Positions 41,334 through 50,210 of a stretch of DNA of 64,000 bases are shown piece after piece (position 1 is the stretch's first letter; every line of letters starts with the position of its first letter). The stretch spans positions 1 to 64,000 of the forward strand of contig CALRNP020000001.1 of the NCBI GenBank assembly GCA_943369575.1, in the 5' to 3' direction. The stretch comes from Azorhizobium sp943369575 (GTDB taxonomy: Bacteria > Pseudomonadota > Alphaproteobacteria > Rhizobiales > Xanthobacteraceae). The notes under the pieces were generated by a model. That model was not told where the DNA came from. It made no database searches and saw only the letters and a list, made by a program, of their open reading frames with translations. The position numbers were made by a program, and so were the translations under genes.

Positions 41334-42566
41334 TCAGTTGGTGCCGACGCCGACCTTCATCTTGGCGACTGCGGCTTCTGCGGGGAACACGGTGACGAGT
41401 TCGCCGCCCTGCCACTGCATCAGGAAGGGAAGGGCGCGGGTGTTCTGTCCGTTCTCGGAGAACTTGGCGCCCCAGCCGGTCGCCGTGCTGCCGATGGGCA
41501 GATCGACCTTCATCACCTGGGCGCGGACGTTCTCCGCCGTCAGGTCCTTGGCGGCGGCGATGGCGTCGAAGAACACCTTCGCGCCCATGTAGTTGGCGAG
41601 GCTGTGCCCGGAGCGGGGATTGATATTATACTTCGCCTTATACTTTGTCACGAACTGTTCGATACCCGGAGCCGCCTTCGGGTTGGTGTGATACTGTGTG
41701 AAATCGACGTCCAGCGCGCCTTCCATATTCTCGGGGCCGACCGCCACGACCGTGTCTCGCGTGGAATAGCCGCCGCCGGCACCGATCACCGCCTTGGGCT
41801 TAAAGCCCTGATCCTTCATCTGGCGGAAGAACAGCACGGTGTCGTTCTGGTAGGAGGTTTGCAGCACCACATCCACGCCGGCGCTCTTGAGGCGCAGGAT
41901 GACAGGGGTGAGGTCAACGGACTTGGCAGAATAGGCCATTGCCTCGACCACATTCAGCTTCTTTTCAGCGGCGCGGGACTTCTGATAGCCGGACATGGTC
42001 TGGCCGTAGAGGGAGTCCTCATAAATGATGCCGATTTTCAGCTCTTCCGGCTTCTTGCCGAGGGCCGGGGCGATCGCATCGGAGATCGAATCGACCATGC
42101 GCACCGAGAAGTCCTTGGCGGTCGCATTGGTGCGGAACACGTTCTTGAAGCCGCGCTCAGTAATCGGATCAGAGACCGCGCCGAGTTCGAAATAGGGCAC
42201 GCCGGCCAATTCTGCCACTTGTGTCGCCGCAAGCGACAGGGATGAGGAGTAGGTGCCGAAGATGGCAGAGACATTATCGACCGAGGTCAGGCGACGGGCT
42301 TCGCCCACGGCCTGGTTGGGGTCCACCGCATCACCCTTGATGAGGGTGATGGACTTACCATTGATGCCGCCGGCGGCATTGCGCTCCTCGACGGCGATTT
42401 CCAGGCCGCGGAAGCTTTCGTCACCGAGCAGAGCGAGGCCGCCGGAGAACGGATAGAGCGCGCCGAATTTGATGGCCTGCTGGGCGGCGGCGGGTGTGAT
42501 CCCAACGAGCGGCGTCGCGCTCAAAAGCATAGCGGCAGCCAGCGCTGCCCGCGCAATTTTCCTCAT
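41334..42566 (-). CDS. Periplasmic ligand-binding protein of the HAAT importer (LivJ-like)
   Basis: A 410-residue protein with a signal peptide (cleaved near AAA-QQA, residue 29) and a type I periplasmic-binding fold: AIKFGALYPFSGGLALLG, GGINGKSITLI and AIFGTYSSSLSLAATQVAE. GGAGGAAACG precedes the ATG at 42566. First gene of the leftward operon of ten genes down to 29433. The gene set behind it suggests an alcohol, hydroxy-acid or cyclic-polyol ligand; this is inference from context only. Confidence 0.88.
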   Translation of the reverse strand: MRKIARAALAAAMLLSATPLVGITPAAAQQAIKFGALYPFSGGLALLGDESFRGLEIAVEERNAAGGINGKSITLIKGDAVDPNQAVGEARRLTSVDNVSAIFGTYSSSLSLAATQVAELAGVPYFELGAVSDPITERGFKNVFRTNATAKDFSVRMVDSISDAIAPALGKKPEELKIGIIYEDSLYGQTMSGYQKSRAAEKKLNVVEAMAYSAKSVDLTPVILRLKSAGVDVVLQTSYQNDTVLFFRQMKDQGFKPKAVIGAGGGYSTRDTVVAVGPENMEGALDVDFTQYHTNPKAAPGIEQFVTKYKAKYNINPRSGHSLANYMGAKVFFDAIAAAKDLTAENVRAQVMKVDLPIGSTATGWGAKFSENGQNTRALPFLMQWQGGELVTVFPAEAAVAKMKVGVGTN

Positions 42567-42725
42567 CGTTTCCTCCATGAACGCGCCGTAGACCGACGAC
42601 ATCAGCGGCCGCTCAGGAGCGACCTTTCCTCTAACTTGCAGATAACCAAGTTGCCTGACAAGTGGAAAATTGTTAGCGTCTGACACCAATTGCGGCCAGC
42701 CGATTAAGAGCCGCGCGGAGGAAAT
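42567..42725. promoter_or_regulatory. Divergent control region with an AACTTG-N8-CAAGTT operator candidate
   Basis: This gap separates the leftward importer operon from the rightward quinone oxidoreductase operon. It holds a perfect 6-bp inverted repeat AACTTG-N8-CAAGTT (42633-42652), and CAAGT recurs 12 nt further on (42659-42663). The nearest regulator is the FadR-type GntR at 45485, last gene of the rightward operon, which is a sensible candidate to bind here and control both directions. Confidence 0.5.
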
Positions 42726-43736
42726 ATGCCGATGTCAGATTTGCCCACATCCATGCGCCAGATCCGTTTCGCAGGGTCGGGTGGTCCAGACGTCATCCGT
42801 ATCGAGACCGCGCCGGTCCCGGTGCCGGGTCCCGGCCAGGTGCTGGTGGAAGTGGTCGCCGCAGGCGTCAACCGTCCCGATTGTCTGCAGCGCGCGGGTG
42901 GCTATCCGCCGCCTCCCGGTGCCACCGATATTCCCGGCCTGGAAATCGGCGGACGGGTGGTCGCCATGGGCGAGGGCGTGACCACGCCGAAGCTCGGCGA
43001 TGAGGTCTGCGCCCTGGTGATCAGCGGCGGCTATGCGGAATATTGCGTCGCTGAGGCACCGCTTTGCCTGCCGGTGCCGAAGCCGCTTTCCGTTCTCGAA
43101 GCCGCCGGATTGCCGGAAAATTATTACACCGTTTACGACAACATCTTTACCCGCGGCCGCTTGGTCGCCGGGGAGACCATCCTTGTCCATGGCGGATCGA
43201 GCGGCATCGGCTCCACGGCCATCCAGCTTGCCAAGCATGCGGGCGCGACTGTGTTCGCCACCGCCGGATCGCAAGACAAATGCGATTTCTGCACCAGCCT
43301 GGGTGCAGATGCGGCCATCAATTATCGCGCCGAAGATTTTGTCGCCGAGGTCAAGCGCCTCACCGACGGCAAGGGCGTGGATGTGATCCTCGATATGGTG
43401 GGTGGCCCCTATATCGCCCGAAACCTCGCCGCGCTTGCGCTGGAGGGGCGCCTGGTCCAGATCGCGTTCCTGCAGTCGAGCCGGGTGGATATCGATCTGA
43501 TGCCCGTCATGTTGCGGCGGCTGACAATTACCGGCTCGACCCTGCGTGCGCGGTCCGTGGCGCTGAAGGCGGCCATCGCCGATCATCTGCGGCGCGACGT
43601 GTGGCCGCTTCTGGATACGGGCACTGTACGCCCTGTGATTCATGCGACCTTCCCGCTTGAGCAAGCGCAAGCTGCCCACGCCTTGATGGAATCAAGTGCC
43701 CATTCCGGAAAGATCATGCTGGAGACGGGCAAATGA
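42726..43736 (+). CDS. NAD(P)H:quinone oxidoreductase, zinc-free MDR family (PIG3/QOR-like)
   Basis: A 336-residue medium-chain dehydrogenase/reductase without zinc ligands. Family markers are GVNRPDCLQRAGGYPPPPGAT (near 47) and the NADP-binding VHGGSSGIGSTAIQLAK. PIG3-like enzymes reduce quinones or enals. GGAGGAAAT precedes the ATG; the SDR behind overlaps its stop (ATGA). It could reduce an unsaturated carbonyl intermediate of the pathway encoded divergently. Confidence 0.84.
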   Translation: MPMSDLPTSMRQIRFAGSGGPDVIRIETAPVPVPGPGQVLVEVVAAGVNRPDCLQRAGGYPPPPGATDIPGLEIGGRVVAMGEGVTTPKLGDEVCALVISGGYAEYCVAEAPLCLPVPKPLSVLEAAGLPENYYTVYDNIFTRGRLVAGETILVHGGSSGIGSTAIQLAKHAGATVFATAGSQDKCDFCTSLGADAAINYRAEDFVAEVKRLTDGKGVDVILDMVGGPYIARNLAALALEGRLVQIAFLQSSRVDIDLMPVMLRRLTITGSTLRARSVALKAAIADHLRRDVWPLLDTGTVRPVIHATFPLEQAQAAHALMESSAHSGKIMLETGK

Positions 43737-44515
43737 GCGGATCGCAAGGCACCCATCGCGGGCGTGTGGTACTCGTCACGGGCTCCGGCCGTGGCATCGG
43801 CCGTGCCATGGCCGATGCCCATGCCGATGCGGGCGCGGCCGTCGCCTATCTCGACCACGATCCGGCCCTGGCGCAGGAAGCCGCAGATTCCGCCAAGGCG
43901 CGCGGCGTCAATGCGGTGGGTGTGTCGGCGGATGTGGCGGATTACGATGCGGTTGCCGCCGCCATCGCAATCGCCGCGTCTGCCCTCGGCCCCATCGACG
44001 TGCTGGTGAACAATGCCGGCATTTCGCCCAAGAGCGGCGCCGACAAGCGCCGCGTGGATGCTTTCGCCATGGATCCGGCAGAATGGCGGCGGGTGCTGGA
44101 CGTCAACCTCACCGGCGCCTTCAATTGCAGCCGAGTGGTCCTGCCGGGGATGCGCGATCTCGGGCGTGGGCGCATCGTTAATGTGTCATCGGTCGCCGGC
44201 CGCACATATTGCGACATCGTCGCCGTGCATTATGCCGCCTCCAAAGCGGCGCTCATCGGCTTCACCAAGCATCTGGCGGGCGAACTTGGGCCCCTGGGCA
44301 TCACGGTGAATGCGATCGCACCAGGCCGCATTGACACGCCGCTCATGCGCGGCACCGCACCCGAGGCCAATGAGGCCGCCCGCATGGCGACGCCTCTGCG
44401 CCGACTCGGGTCTCCCGAGGATGTTGCCGGCACGTGCCTGTTCCTCACCTCGGAGGCGGCGGGTTTCGTCACCGGGCAGGTGGTGGATGTGGCCGGCGGT
44501 TGGCTGATGACCTGA
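43733..44515 (+). CDS. Short-chain dehydrogenase/reductase (SDR)
   Basis: A 260-residue classical SDR with TGSGRGIG (16-23), NNAGISP (about 91-97), and YAASK as the catalytic Tyr-Lys pair. YLDHDP after beta-2 suggests NAD preference. ATG overlaps the stop of the quinone oxidoreductase gene by four bases. Similar overall to 3-oxoacyl-ACP reductase/polyol dehydrogenase-like enzymes; substrate unknown. Confidence 0.85.
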   Translation: MSGSQGTHRGRVVLVTGSGRGIGRAMADAHADAGAAVAYLDHDPALAQEAADSAKARGVNAVGVSADVADYDAVAAAIAIAASALGPIDVLVNNAGISPKSGADKRRVDAFAMDPAEWRRVLDVNLTGAFNCSRVVLPGMRDLGRGRIVNVSSVAGRTYCDIVAVHYAASKAALIGFTKHLAGELGPLGITVNAIAPGRIDTPLMRGTAPEANEAARMATPLRRLGSPEDVAGTCLFLTSEAAGFVTGQVVDVAGGWLMT

Positions 44516-44548
44516 GCCGCCAGCGCTTCACAGACGGATCGTCTCCAG

Positions 44549-45289
44549 ATGTTCGACTTCACAGGAAAAACACTGTTTCTGACCGGCGCCAATGGCGGGA
44601 TCTCGCGGGCGGTAGCGCAGACGTTTTTTGATCTCGGAGCCAATTGCGTGCTTACCGATCTCGATGCCGACGGTGTCGAGGCGTTCGCCCGCAGCTTGGA
44701 CCCGAGCGGCGCACGTGTCGTGGCCACGGGCCAGGATGCCGCCGACCCCGACCATGCCGACCGCGCGCTTACGGTTGTCAAGGATCGGTTCGGTGCGCTT
44801 GATTTCCTCGTCACCTCCGCCGGGCTCTATCGGGCGCGGCAGGTGGCGGAGATGGACGATGCGCATTGGCGCAAAGGCATCGCGGTCAATCTCGATGGCG
44901 TGTTCTACACCTGCCGGCGGGCGATCCCGCTGTTTGCGGACGGGGCGGCCATCGTCAACCTCGCCTCCATGGCCGGGCATCGCGGCAGCTTTGCCCATGC
45001 GGACTACTCCGCCGCCAAAGGGGCTGTGCTGGCTTTCTCGCGGTCGCTCGCCATCGAGCTTGCGCCGCGCGTGCGGGTCAATGCTGTCTCTCCGGGATTG
45101 ATCGACACGCCCATGGTGCGTGGCCTGATGGATGCCAAGGGCGCGGCGCTCCTGGACCAGACACCCATGAAGCGCCTCGGGACCGTTGAGGAAATCGCCC
45201 GCGTTGTGGCTTTCCTGTGCTCCGACTGGGCCGGTTTCGTCACTGGCGAGACGGTGCACGTCAATGGGGGACTTTATATTGCAAGTTGA
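44549..45289 (+). CDS. Short-chain dehydrogenase/reductase (SDR)
   Basis: A 246-residue SDR with a slightly altered cofactor motif TGANGGIS (11-18) in place of TGxxxGIG, the catalytic serine in NLASMAG and the YSAAK motif. The TSAGLYR segment replaces the usual NNAG. It follows the previous SDR after 33 nt and precedes the GntR gene by 195 nt. It is the third SDR tied to this catabolic locus, suggesting several alcohol/ketone steps. Confidence 0.83.
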   Translation: MFDFTGKTLFLTGANGGISRAVAQTFFDLGANCVLTDLDADGVEAFARSLDPSGARVVATGQDAADPDHADRALTVVKDRFGALDFLVTSAGLYRARQVAEMDDAHWRKGIAVNLDGVFYTCRRAIPLFADGAAIVNLASMAGHRGSFAHADYSAAKGAVLAFSRSLAIELAPRVRVNAVSPGLIDTPMVRGLMDAKGAALLDQTPMKRLGTVEEIARVVAFLCSDWAGFVTGETVHVNGGLYIAS

Positions 45290-45484
45290 GGTGGAAGCGC
45301 TCTCCATCTTAAATGGATCGGGGTCTGGGATCCGGTGCCTTTGCTCAGCGGCCGCCGGCACGTCAATCCCGCTCCCTCCCTTTGCAGGCGCGACGGACGT
45401 TCCGTTGGGATGGACGCGTGCAAGTGGTTTCTTTGCAGCTGCGGCCGGCGCTCAAGGCGCACTGAGCGATCTGGAGTGAAGAGT

Positions 45485-46201
45485 ATGACTAGGACCTACG
45501 ACATCATCGGACGCGGTCCTTCGCTGGCGGACACTCTGGCGCTTCGGTTGCGCGAAGAAATCGCCTCGGGACGGCTGCGTCCCGGCGAGCGGCTCCCGAC
45601 CGAGCAGCAGATTGCCGGTACTTATGGCGTTTCCCGCCCCATCGTGCGGGAGGCCGTGGGGCGCCTCAAGCACGACGGGCTCGTGCTGACACGGCAGGGG
45701 GCAGGGGCCTTCGTGGCGGAGCCGAGCGCCGCTTCGACCTTTCGCATCGACATCACCGATTTTCAAAATGCCGACGAGATCGGTCACATCGTGGAACTGC
45801 TGATGGCCGTGGAATCCACCGCCACCGCCCATGCCGCGGTGCGCCGCTCGATGCATGATCTTCAGCAAATCCAGGCCCAGCTTGATGCCATGCAGGCGGC
45901 GATCGACCGTGGCGACCCGGGTGTGGATGAGGACGTTGCTTTTCATCGCGCCATCGTCGAGGCCACCGGAAATCCGTTCTTTCGGGATCTGTCAGATTTT
46001 CTCGACCGGCGGGTGCGCACCTTTATCCGCGCTGCACGGTCGAATACCGCGCGCATGCAGGGCGTGACCGAGGCCGTTCAGCGCGAGCACCAGGCGATTT
46101 TCGATGCCGTGGCCGCGGGTGACGCTGGATTGGCCCAGGCCGCCGCCATCACCCACCTGGAGAACGCCGCAGCCCGTTTGAAGCTCTATCTCGCGCCCTG
46201 A
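45485..46201 (+). CDS. GntR-family (FadR/FCD subgroup) transcriptional regulator
   Basis: A 238-residue regulator with a winged helix (GERLPTEQQIAGTYGVSRPI, about 37-56; HDGLVLTRQGAGAFVAE) and an FCD domain (DVAFHRAIVEATGNPFFRDL). Histidines in the FCD domain suggest metal-dependent carboxylate binding. ATG at 45485 with GGAGTGAAG upstream; an in-frame ATG 150 nt earlier adds unrelated sequence. Likely controls both divergent operons meeting at 42.6 kb, and possibly itself. Confidence 0.86.
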   Translation: MTRTYDIIGRGPSLADTLALRLREEIASGRLRPGERLPTEQQIAGTYGVSRPIVREAVGRLKHDGLVLTRQGAGAFVAEPSAASTFRIDITDFQNADEIGHIVELLMAVESTATAHAAVRRSMHDLQQIQAQLDAMQAAIDRGDPGVDEDVAFHRAIVEATGNPFFRDLSDFLDRRVRTFIRAARSNTARMQGVTEAVQREHQAIFDAVAAGDAGLAQAAAITHLENAAARLKLYLAP

Positions 46202-46275
46202 CATCGCCGCGCTTTCAGCCGGTACACCGTCCATTGCCAGCCCTGCTGGTCGCGGGCGTCATCGGCTTCGCGCTG

Positions 46276-46403
46276 GGCTGTCATCGCCTCGCTCGTCGCT
46301 GACGTCATCAATCACATCGTCAACGGCTATCCCCAACAGCAAGGTCGACGACCTCATCCCATGGGCCAACCCAGCACAGTTCGCCCTCAGCAACGTGGCC
46401 TGA
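46276..46403 (+). mobile_element. Decayed 3' end of an IS66-type transposase gene
   Basis: Two frames together give a segment that resembles the IS66 transposase C-terminal element: VADVINHIVNG in one frame (46295-46327), then PNSKVDDLIPWANPA in a shifted frame (46332-46376), ending at TGA 46401-46403. The family typically ends with LADxLxxIxNGxPxSxIDDLLPW. The single-base shift and the lack of upstream sequence show it is a dead remnant. No terminal inverted repeats were recognised. Confidence 0.55.
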
Positions 46404-46488
46404 CGACGATGCTTACGATGATGCGGGCGCGCAGTTCAACGCTATAGCCGGAGAGGGAACCTGGTCTGCAGAGAGGGGGCAGATGCGG

Positions 46489-46779
46489 CTATCGTCCTTC
46501 TTCCAGGTTTGAACGGTCCGAGGCCCGTTCGAAATCGCGATCAGGGCCGATGGGAATGATGCCGCTCGGATTGAGCCACGCATGGCTGCCGCAATAGTGC
46601 GCCTTGATATGATGGAAATCGACCGTCGGTCGGATGGCCGGGTGTTGATACAGGTCTCTCGTAGAGGCCCATAGGGCCGGATAGTCGGTCAGCGCCCGGC
46701 GGTTGCACTTGAAGTGGCCATGGTAGACCACGTCAAATCGCACGAGGGTCGTGAACAGCCGAATGTCCGCCTCGGTCAA
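46489..46779 (-). pseudogene. C-terminal fragment of glutathionyl-hydroquinone reductase (YqjG/ECM4 family)
   Basis: The 96-residue frame reads like the C-terminal GST-like domain of glutathionyl-hydroquinone reductases: TEADIRLFTTLVRFD, YHGHFKCNRRALTDYP, then HIKAHYCGSH and NPSGIIPIGPD. The full enzyme is over 300 residues, with the catalytic cysteine in the missing N-terminal half. Upstream sequence in all frames does not continue the family, so the gene was truncated, probably together with the IS66 remnant 86 nt away. The first codon is TTG. Confidence 0.8.
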
Positions 46780-46937
46780 TCGAGCGAAACATAGAGGTGA
46801 TAGCGGCCCGTAGCAGGCTTGAATGGGCCATCTCCTTTTGGAGTGATCCCATCGCGAAAAACGACGGAGGACGGTTTAATTCGCCGTCGCTCAACACGCT
46901 TTCAACGCCGCATCTTCGCCAGGTTCCGTTGATTATC

Positions 46938-47996
46938 TCACCCATGGCTAGGCCTTTGCCCCAGCGCGGCTTTCACCGCAGGTGCAACCTCGGTGCCCAG
47001 CAACGTGATCGAGCGCTGCATGGCCTCGGTCTCCAGCATGGCTGAACTCATTTGGAAGGTCAGGCGCGAGATCCCGCCGAGCGCGTCGTTGGCCGCGAGG
47101 ATCTTATCGTGCACTGTCTGCGGGTTTCCGATCAAAAAGGCGCCCTGCGGACCGCACATCGCATCAAACTGCGCCCGCGTCGCCGTCGACCAGCCGCGTT
47201 CACGTCCGATCTCGGTGAACATGTGGGCCCAGCCGGGAAAGAATGCGTCCGCGGCGCTGCGATCGGTGTCGCCGACGAACCCCATGGCATGAATGCCGAC
47301 CTTCAGCGTCTCCGGCGCGTGTCCTGCTCGCCGGCCCGCCTCGCGATAGAGGTCCACCAGCGGACGGAAGCGAGCAAAGCTCCCGCCGATGATCGCCACC
47401 ATCAATGGAAGGCCAAGCACTCCGGCGCGGACAAAGGATTGCGGCGTGCCACCGACGCCGAGCCAGATCGGGATCCTGTCCTGATGCGGCCGGGGAAAAA
47501 CCCCCTGGCCGGTGAGCGCCGGCCGAAACCGGCCGCGCCAGGAGATGGTGGTCGCCTCGCGCAGCTTGAGGAGAAGATCAAGCTTTTCGGCAAACAGGGC
47601 ATCGTAGTCTTCCTTGGCGAACCCGAACAGCGGATAGGCCTCGCCAAAGGAACCACGCCCCACGACAATCTCCGCACGGCCTTTGGCGATGAGATCGATG
47701 GTGGCAAAGTCCTGGAAGACCCGCACCGGATCCGCGGCGCTCAGCACGGTAACCGCGCTGGTCAGGCGAATATTCCTGGTACGGGCCGCCGCCGCCGCCA
47801 GGATGACGGCCGGCGCGGAATCGAGGAACTCCTTGCGGTGGTGTTCGCCGATGCCGAACACGTCGAGGCCGACGCGGTCGGCGGTTTCCACCTCCGCCAG
47901 CAAGGCCTCCATCCGATCCGATGCCGGCAGGGTCTGGCCGGTCGCCGGATTGGGGATGGTGGCCGCAAAGCTATCGATGCCGATTTCCATGTCCAT
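46938..47996 (-). CDS. LLM-class (luciferase-like) flavin-dependent monooxygenase
   Basis: A 352-residue TIM-barrel flavoprotein of the bacterial-luciferase family. Conserved segments: VGLDVFGIGEHHRKEF (about 41-56), RIRLTSAVTVLS region, EIVVGRGSFGEAYPLFGF and IPIWLGVGGTPQSFVRAG. It would use reduced FMN for oxidation of an organic substrate that cannot be named. It is the first of a leftward group after the AzoR and DoxX genes; 30 nt separate it from DoxX. Confidence 0.85.
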   Translation of the reverse strand: MDMEIGIDSFAATIPNPATGQTLPASDRMEALLAEVETADRVGLDVFGIGEHHRKEFLDSAPAVILAAAAARTRNIRLTSAVTVLSAADPVRVFQDFATIDLIAKGRAEIVVGRGSFGEAYPLFGFAKEDYDALFAEKLDLLLKLREATTISWRGRFRPALTGQGVFPRPHQDRIPIWLGVGGTPQSFVRAGVLGLPLMVAIIGGSFARFRPLVDLYREAGRRAGHAPETLKVGIHAMGFVGDTDRSAADAFFPGWAHMFTEIGRERGWSTATRAQFDAMCGPQGAFLIGNPQTVHDKILAANDALGGISRLTFQMSSAMLETEAMQRSITLLGTEVAPAVKAALGQRPSHG

Positions 47997-48026
47997 AACC
48001 TCTCTTCGCCGTCGGCCATTCCGTAT

Positions 48027-48422
48027 TCAGCGAGAGCGGAGACGCCGTCCGTCGAGGCTGAGGGCGCCTGCGCCGAATGCCCCCACCTGCAGGAGGCCGC
48101 CCGCGATGGCGACGTTCTTCAGGAAATGAATCATCTGATTTTGATCGGCGAAGTTGGTGTGGAAGATCGCGGCGGTCGCCAGGGTGAAGGCGGCGAGCAC
48201 AAGGCCTGTAATCCGGGCCTGATAACCGATCAAAATCACGATGCCCCCCGCCAGTTCGACAATGACTGCGATCAGGTAGGAGATCATCGGCAGCGGCAGG
48301 CCTGCCGTCGCGATGTAACCCTGCGTTGCATCGGGCGCGGCAATCTTGCCGAGCCCGCTGGCGATGAAGATGAGTGCGATCAACAGACGACCGACTGCCG
48401 CAAGAAGGTTGGTCTGGGACAT
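48027..48422 (-). CDS. DoxX-family membrane protein
   Basis: A 131-residue protein with four predicted membrane helices, starting LLAAVGRLLIALIFIASGLGKI, the typical DoxX N-terminal helix, and containing VELAGGIVILIGYQARITG. DoxX-like proteins accompany redox-stress enzymes. It lies between the AzoR and luciferase-like genes on the same strand (48-nt and 30-nt gaps), forming a small azoR-doxX-LLM unit. Confidence 0.82.
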   Translation of the reverse strand: MSQTNLLAAVGRLLIALIFIASGLGKIAAPDATQGYIATAGLPLPMISYLIAVIVELAGGIVILIGYQARITGLVLAAFTLATAAIFHTNFADQNQMIHFLKNVAIAGGLLQVGAFGAGALSLDGRRLRSR

Positions 48423-48470
48423 GGTCGTCAGCCTTGGCGTCTGGAAGTGGGATGTCGGATGCGTGCGCGA

Positions 48471-49082
48471 TCAGGCCGCTAGCGCGGCGATCTGCGCCTT
48501 GGCGTCGGCCAGCGCTGCCGCCTTTGCTTCCTCGCCCAGGGCCAAGCCCTCGGCCCGGATGATCGTGACATCGGTCAAGCCGATGAAGCCGAGCGCGGTG
48601 AGCAGGTACGATTCCTGATGATCGAGAGCCGCCATCGGACTTTCGCCGCTGTAGACGCCGCCGCGCGCGGACGCCAGGATCACCTTCTTGCCGGTCACCA
48701 GTCCCTCGGGACCATTCGCGCCGTACTTGAAAGTACGACCTGCCACGGCGACCCGGTCGATCCACCCCTTCAACTGCGTCGGGATCGAGAAATTATACAT
48801 CGGCGCGCCGATGACGATGATATCGGCGGCGAAGAGGTCGTCGATATAGGCGCCGCCGGTGGCGAGATCCTGGCCGAGCAGAGGATCGGAAACCGCGCCA
48901 CCTTGAAACACCGCCATGTGCGCGCCGGACAGATGCATCGCCGCGTCCACGACGAGATCCCGCCGGATGAGCTGCGCGCCCGGATGCAGCGCAAGCTGCC
49001 GGGCCACGATATCGGCGGTGAGGGAGCGAGTGGCCGAATAGCCGCCGAGAATGCTGGAGTCGATATGCAGGATGGTGGTCAT
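48471..49082 (-). CDS. azoR: FMN-dependent NADH:quinone/azo reductase (AzoR)
   Basis: A 203-residue flavodoxin-like protein. Motifs of AzoR are clear: HIDSSILGGYSATRSLT (6-22), GAPMYNFSIPTQLKGWIDRV (FMN loop) and SARGGVYSG. It reduces quinones and azo compounds by two electrons, protecting against electrophilic stress. The ATG at 49082 is the family start; the long in-frame extension reads through the LysR gene. Divergent from that LysR regulator, its likely controller. Confidence 0.88.
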   Translation of the reverse strand: MTTILHIDSSILGGYSATRSLTADIVARQLALHPGAQLIRRDLVVDAAMHLSGAHMAVFQGGAVSDPLLGQDLATGGAYIDDLFAADIIVIGAPMYNFSIPTQLKGWIDRVAVAGRTFKYGANGPEGLVTGKKVILASARGGVYSGESPMAALDHQESYLLTALGFIGLTDVTIIRAEGLALGEEAKAAALADAKAQIAALAA

Positions 49083-49214
49083 GGATTGATCCTCGGGCCG
49101 GCCGATGACGGGGGCTGAAGCGATGCGGGAAAACAGTTTCTTGATGGCGTCGAGCATGGAGGGATGGGTGCCACGCTCAGACCTGGCGGTGAAGCCGGTA
49201 TAAGCCGATCCAAC

Positions 49215-49233
49215 CCATCTATTTTGCCGATGG
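49215..49233. promoter_or_regulatory. Inverted repeat in the azoR-lysR divergent promoter region
   Basis: CCATC-N9-GATGG lies about 54 nt before the LysR start and 133 nt before azoR, within their 204-nt gap. LysR regulators bind T-N11-A dyads in such places, and this repeat has the right size and position, but no functional data support it. Confidence 0.35.
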
Positions 49234-49286
49234 TACAAGCTCGCGAGGACGGCTATCGTCCGGCCAGTAGATACGAGGAAGCCGAC

Positions 49287-50210
49287 ATGCTCGACGGCGT
49301 ATCGCTTGACCAATTGCGGATCTTTCTCGCCGCCGCCGACGAAGGCAGCTTCTCCGCCGCCGCACGGCGCCTCCGGCGCACCCAGTCGGCCGTCAGCGAA
49401 TCCATCGCCAACCTCGAAGCCCAACTCGCCGTTGCGCTTTTCGACCGTAGCGCACGCTATCCGCGGCTGACGCGTGAGGGCACGATCCTGCTGGCTGATG
49501 CCCGAGGCATTGTCGCGGGCGTAGACGGCATGAAGGCCCGCGCCAAGGGGATTTCCGGCGGGCTGGAGGCGGAACTCGCCGCGGTTATTGATGTCTTCTT
49601 CCCCATCGGCGTGATCGCCGAAGTTGCGCGCGAATTCCGCGACCAGTTTCCGGCCACGCCGTTGCGGCTTTATGTCGAGGCGCTCGGCGGCGTCGTGCAA
49701 CCCGTGATCGATGGGCGTGCCAGTTTTGGCCTCGTCATTTCCCTGCCGACACTTCCCGCCGGGCTCGTAGCCGAGCGCGTCACCAGCATCGACTTCGTCA
49801 TGGTCGCGAGCATGGACCATCCGCTGGCGGCCCATGCCGGTCTCATCCCGCGCGAGGAGTTGGCGCGGCACGTCCAACTGGTGCTGACGGACCGATCCGA
49901 CCTCTCGGCGGGTCGGGAGTTCGGTGTCATGTCGCCATCAACCTGGCGGCTGGCCGACCTCTTTGCCAAGCACGCGTTTCTTCTCAGTGGCTTGGGCTGG
50001 GGCGGGATGCCGCTTCATGCCGTGGCAAACGACATCACCGTGGGACGGCTGGTGGAGCTCTCGATCGAAGACGTGCCGCCTGGCGGATTGAAGCTGCCCA
50101 TGTCCGCCGTCTACCGGAATGCGGCGCCGCCCGGCCCCGCAGGCCGGTGGATGATCGAGCGCCTGAAACAGTGCCCGAACGAAAGCCAGTTCGGTGGCTC
50201 GTTGACATGA
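49287..50210 (+). CDS. LysR-family transcriptional regulator
   Basis: A 307-residue regulator: winged helix at the N-terminus (GSFSAAARRLRRTQSAVSESIANLE, about 19-43) and an effector domain starting near residue 90. ATG at 49287 has GAGGAA 7 nt before it; the in-frame start 123 nt earlier has no family match. Divergent from azoR-doxX-LLM. The segment after residue 240 (GLGWGGMPLHAVAND) is typical of the group that senses oxidised or aromatic ligands. Confidence 0.87.
   Translation: MLDGVSLDQLRIFLAAADEGSFSAAARRLRRTQSAVSESIANLEAQLAVALFDRSARYPRLTREGTILLADARGIVAGVDGMKARAKGISGGLEAELAAVIDVFFPIGVIAEVAREFRDQFPATPLRLYVEALGGVVQPVIDGRASFGLVISLPTLPAGLVAERVTSIDFVMVASMDHPLAAHAGLIPREELARHVQLVLTDRSDLSAGREFGVMSPSTWRLADLFAKHAFLLSGLGWGGMPLHAVANDITVGRLVELSIEDVPPGGLKLPMSAVYRNAAPPGPAGRWMIERLKQCPNESQFGGSLT

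Noticed and set aside
46733..46945. 70-codon minus-strand ORF overlapping the hydroquinone reductase fragment
   Set aside because: Different frame from the recognisable fragment and no family resemblance; probably part of the scar.
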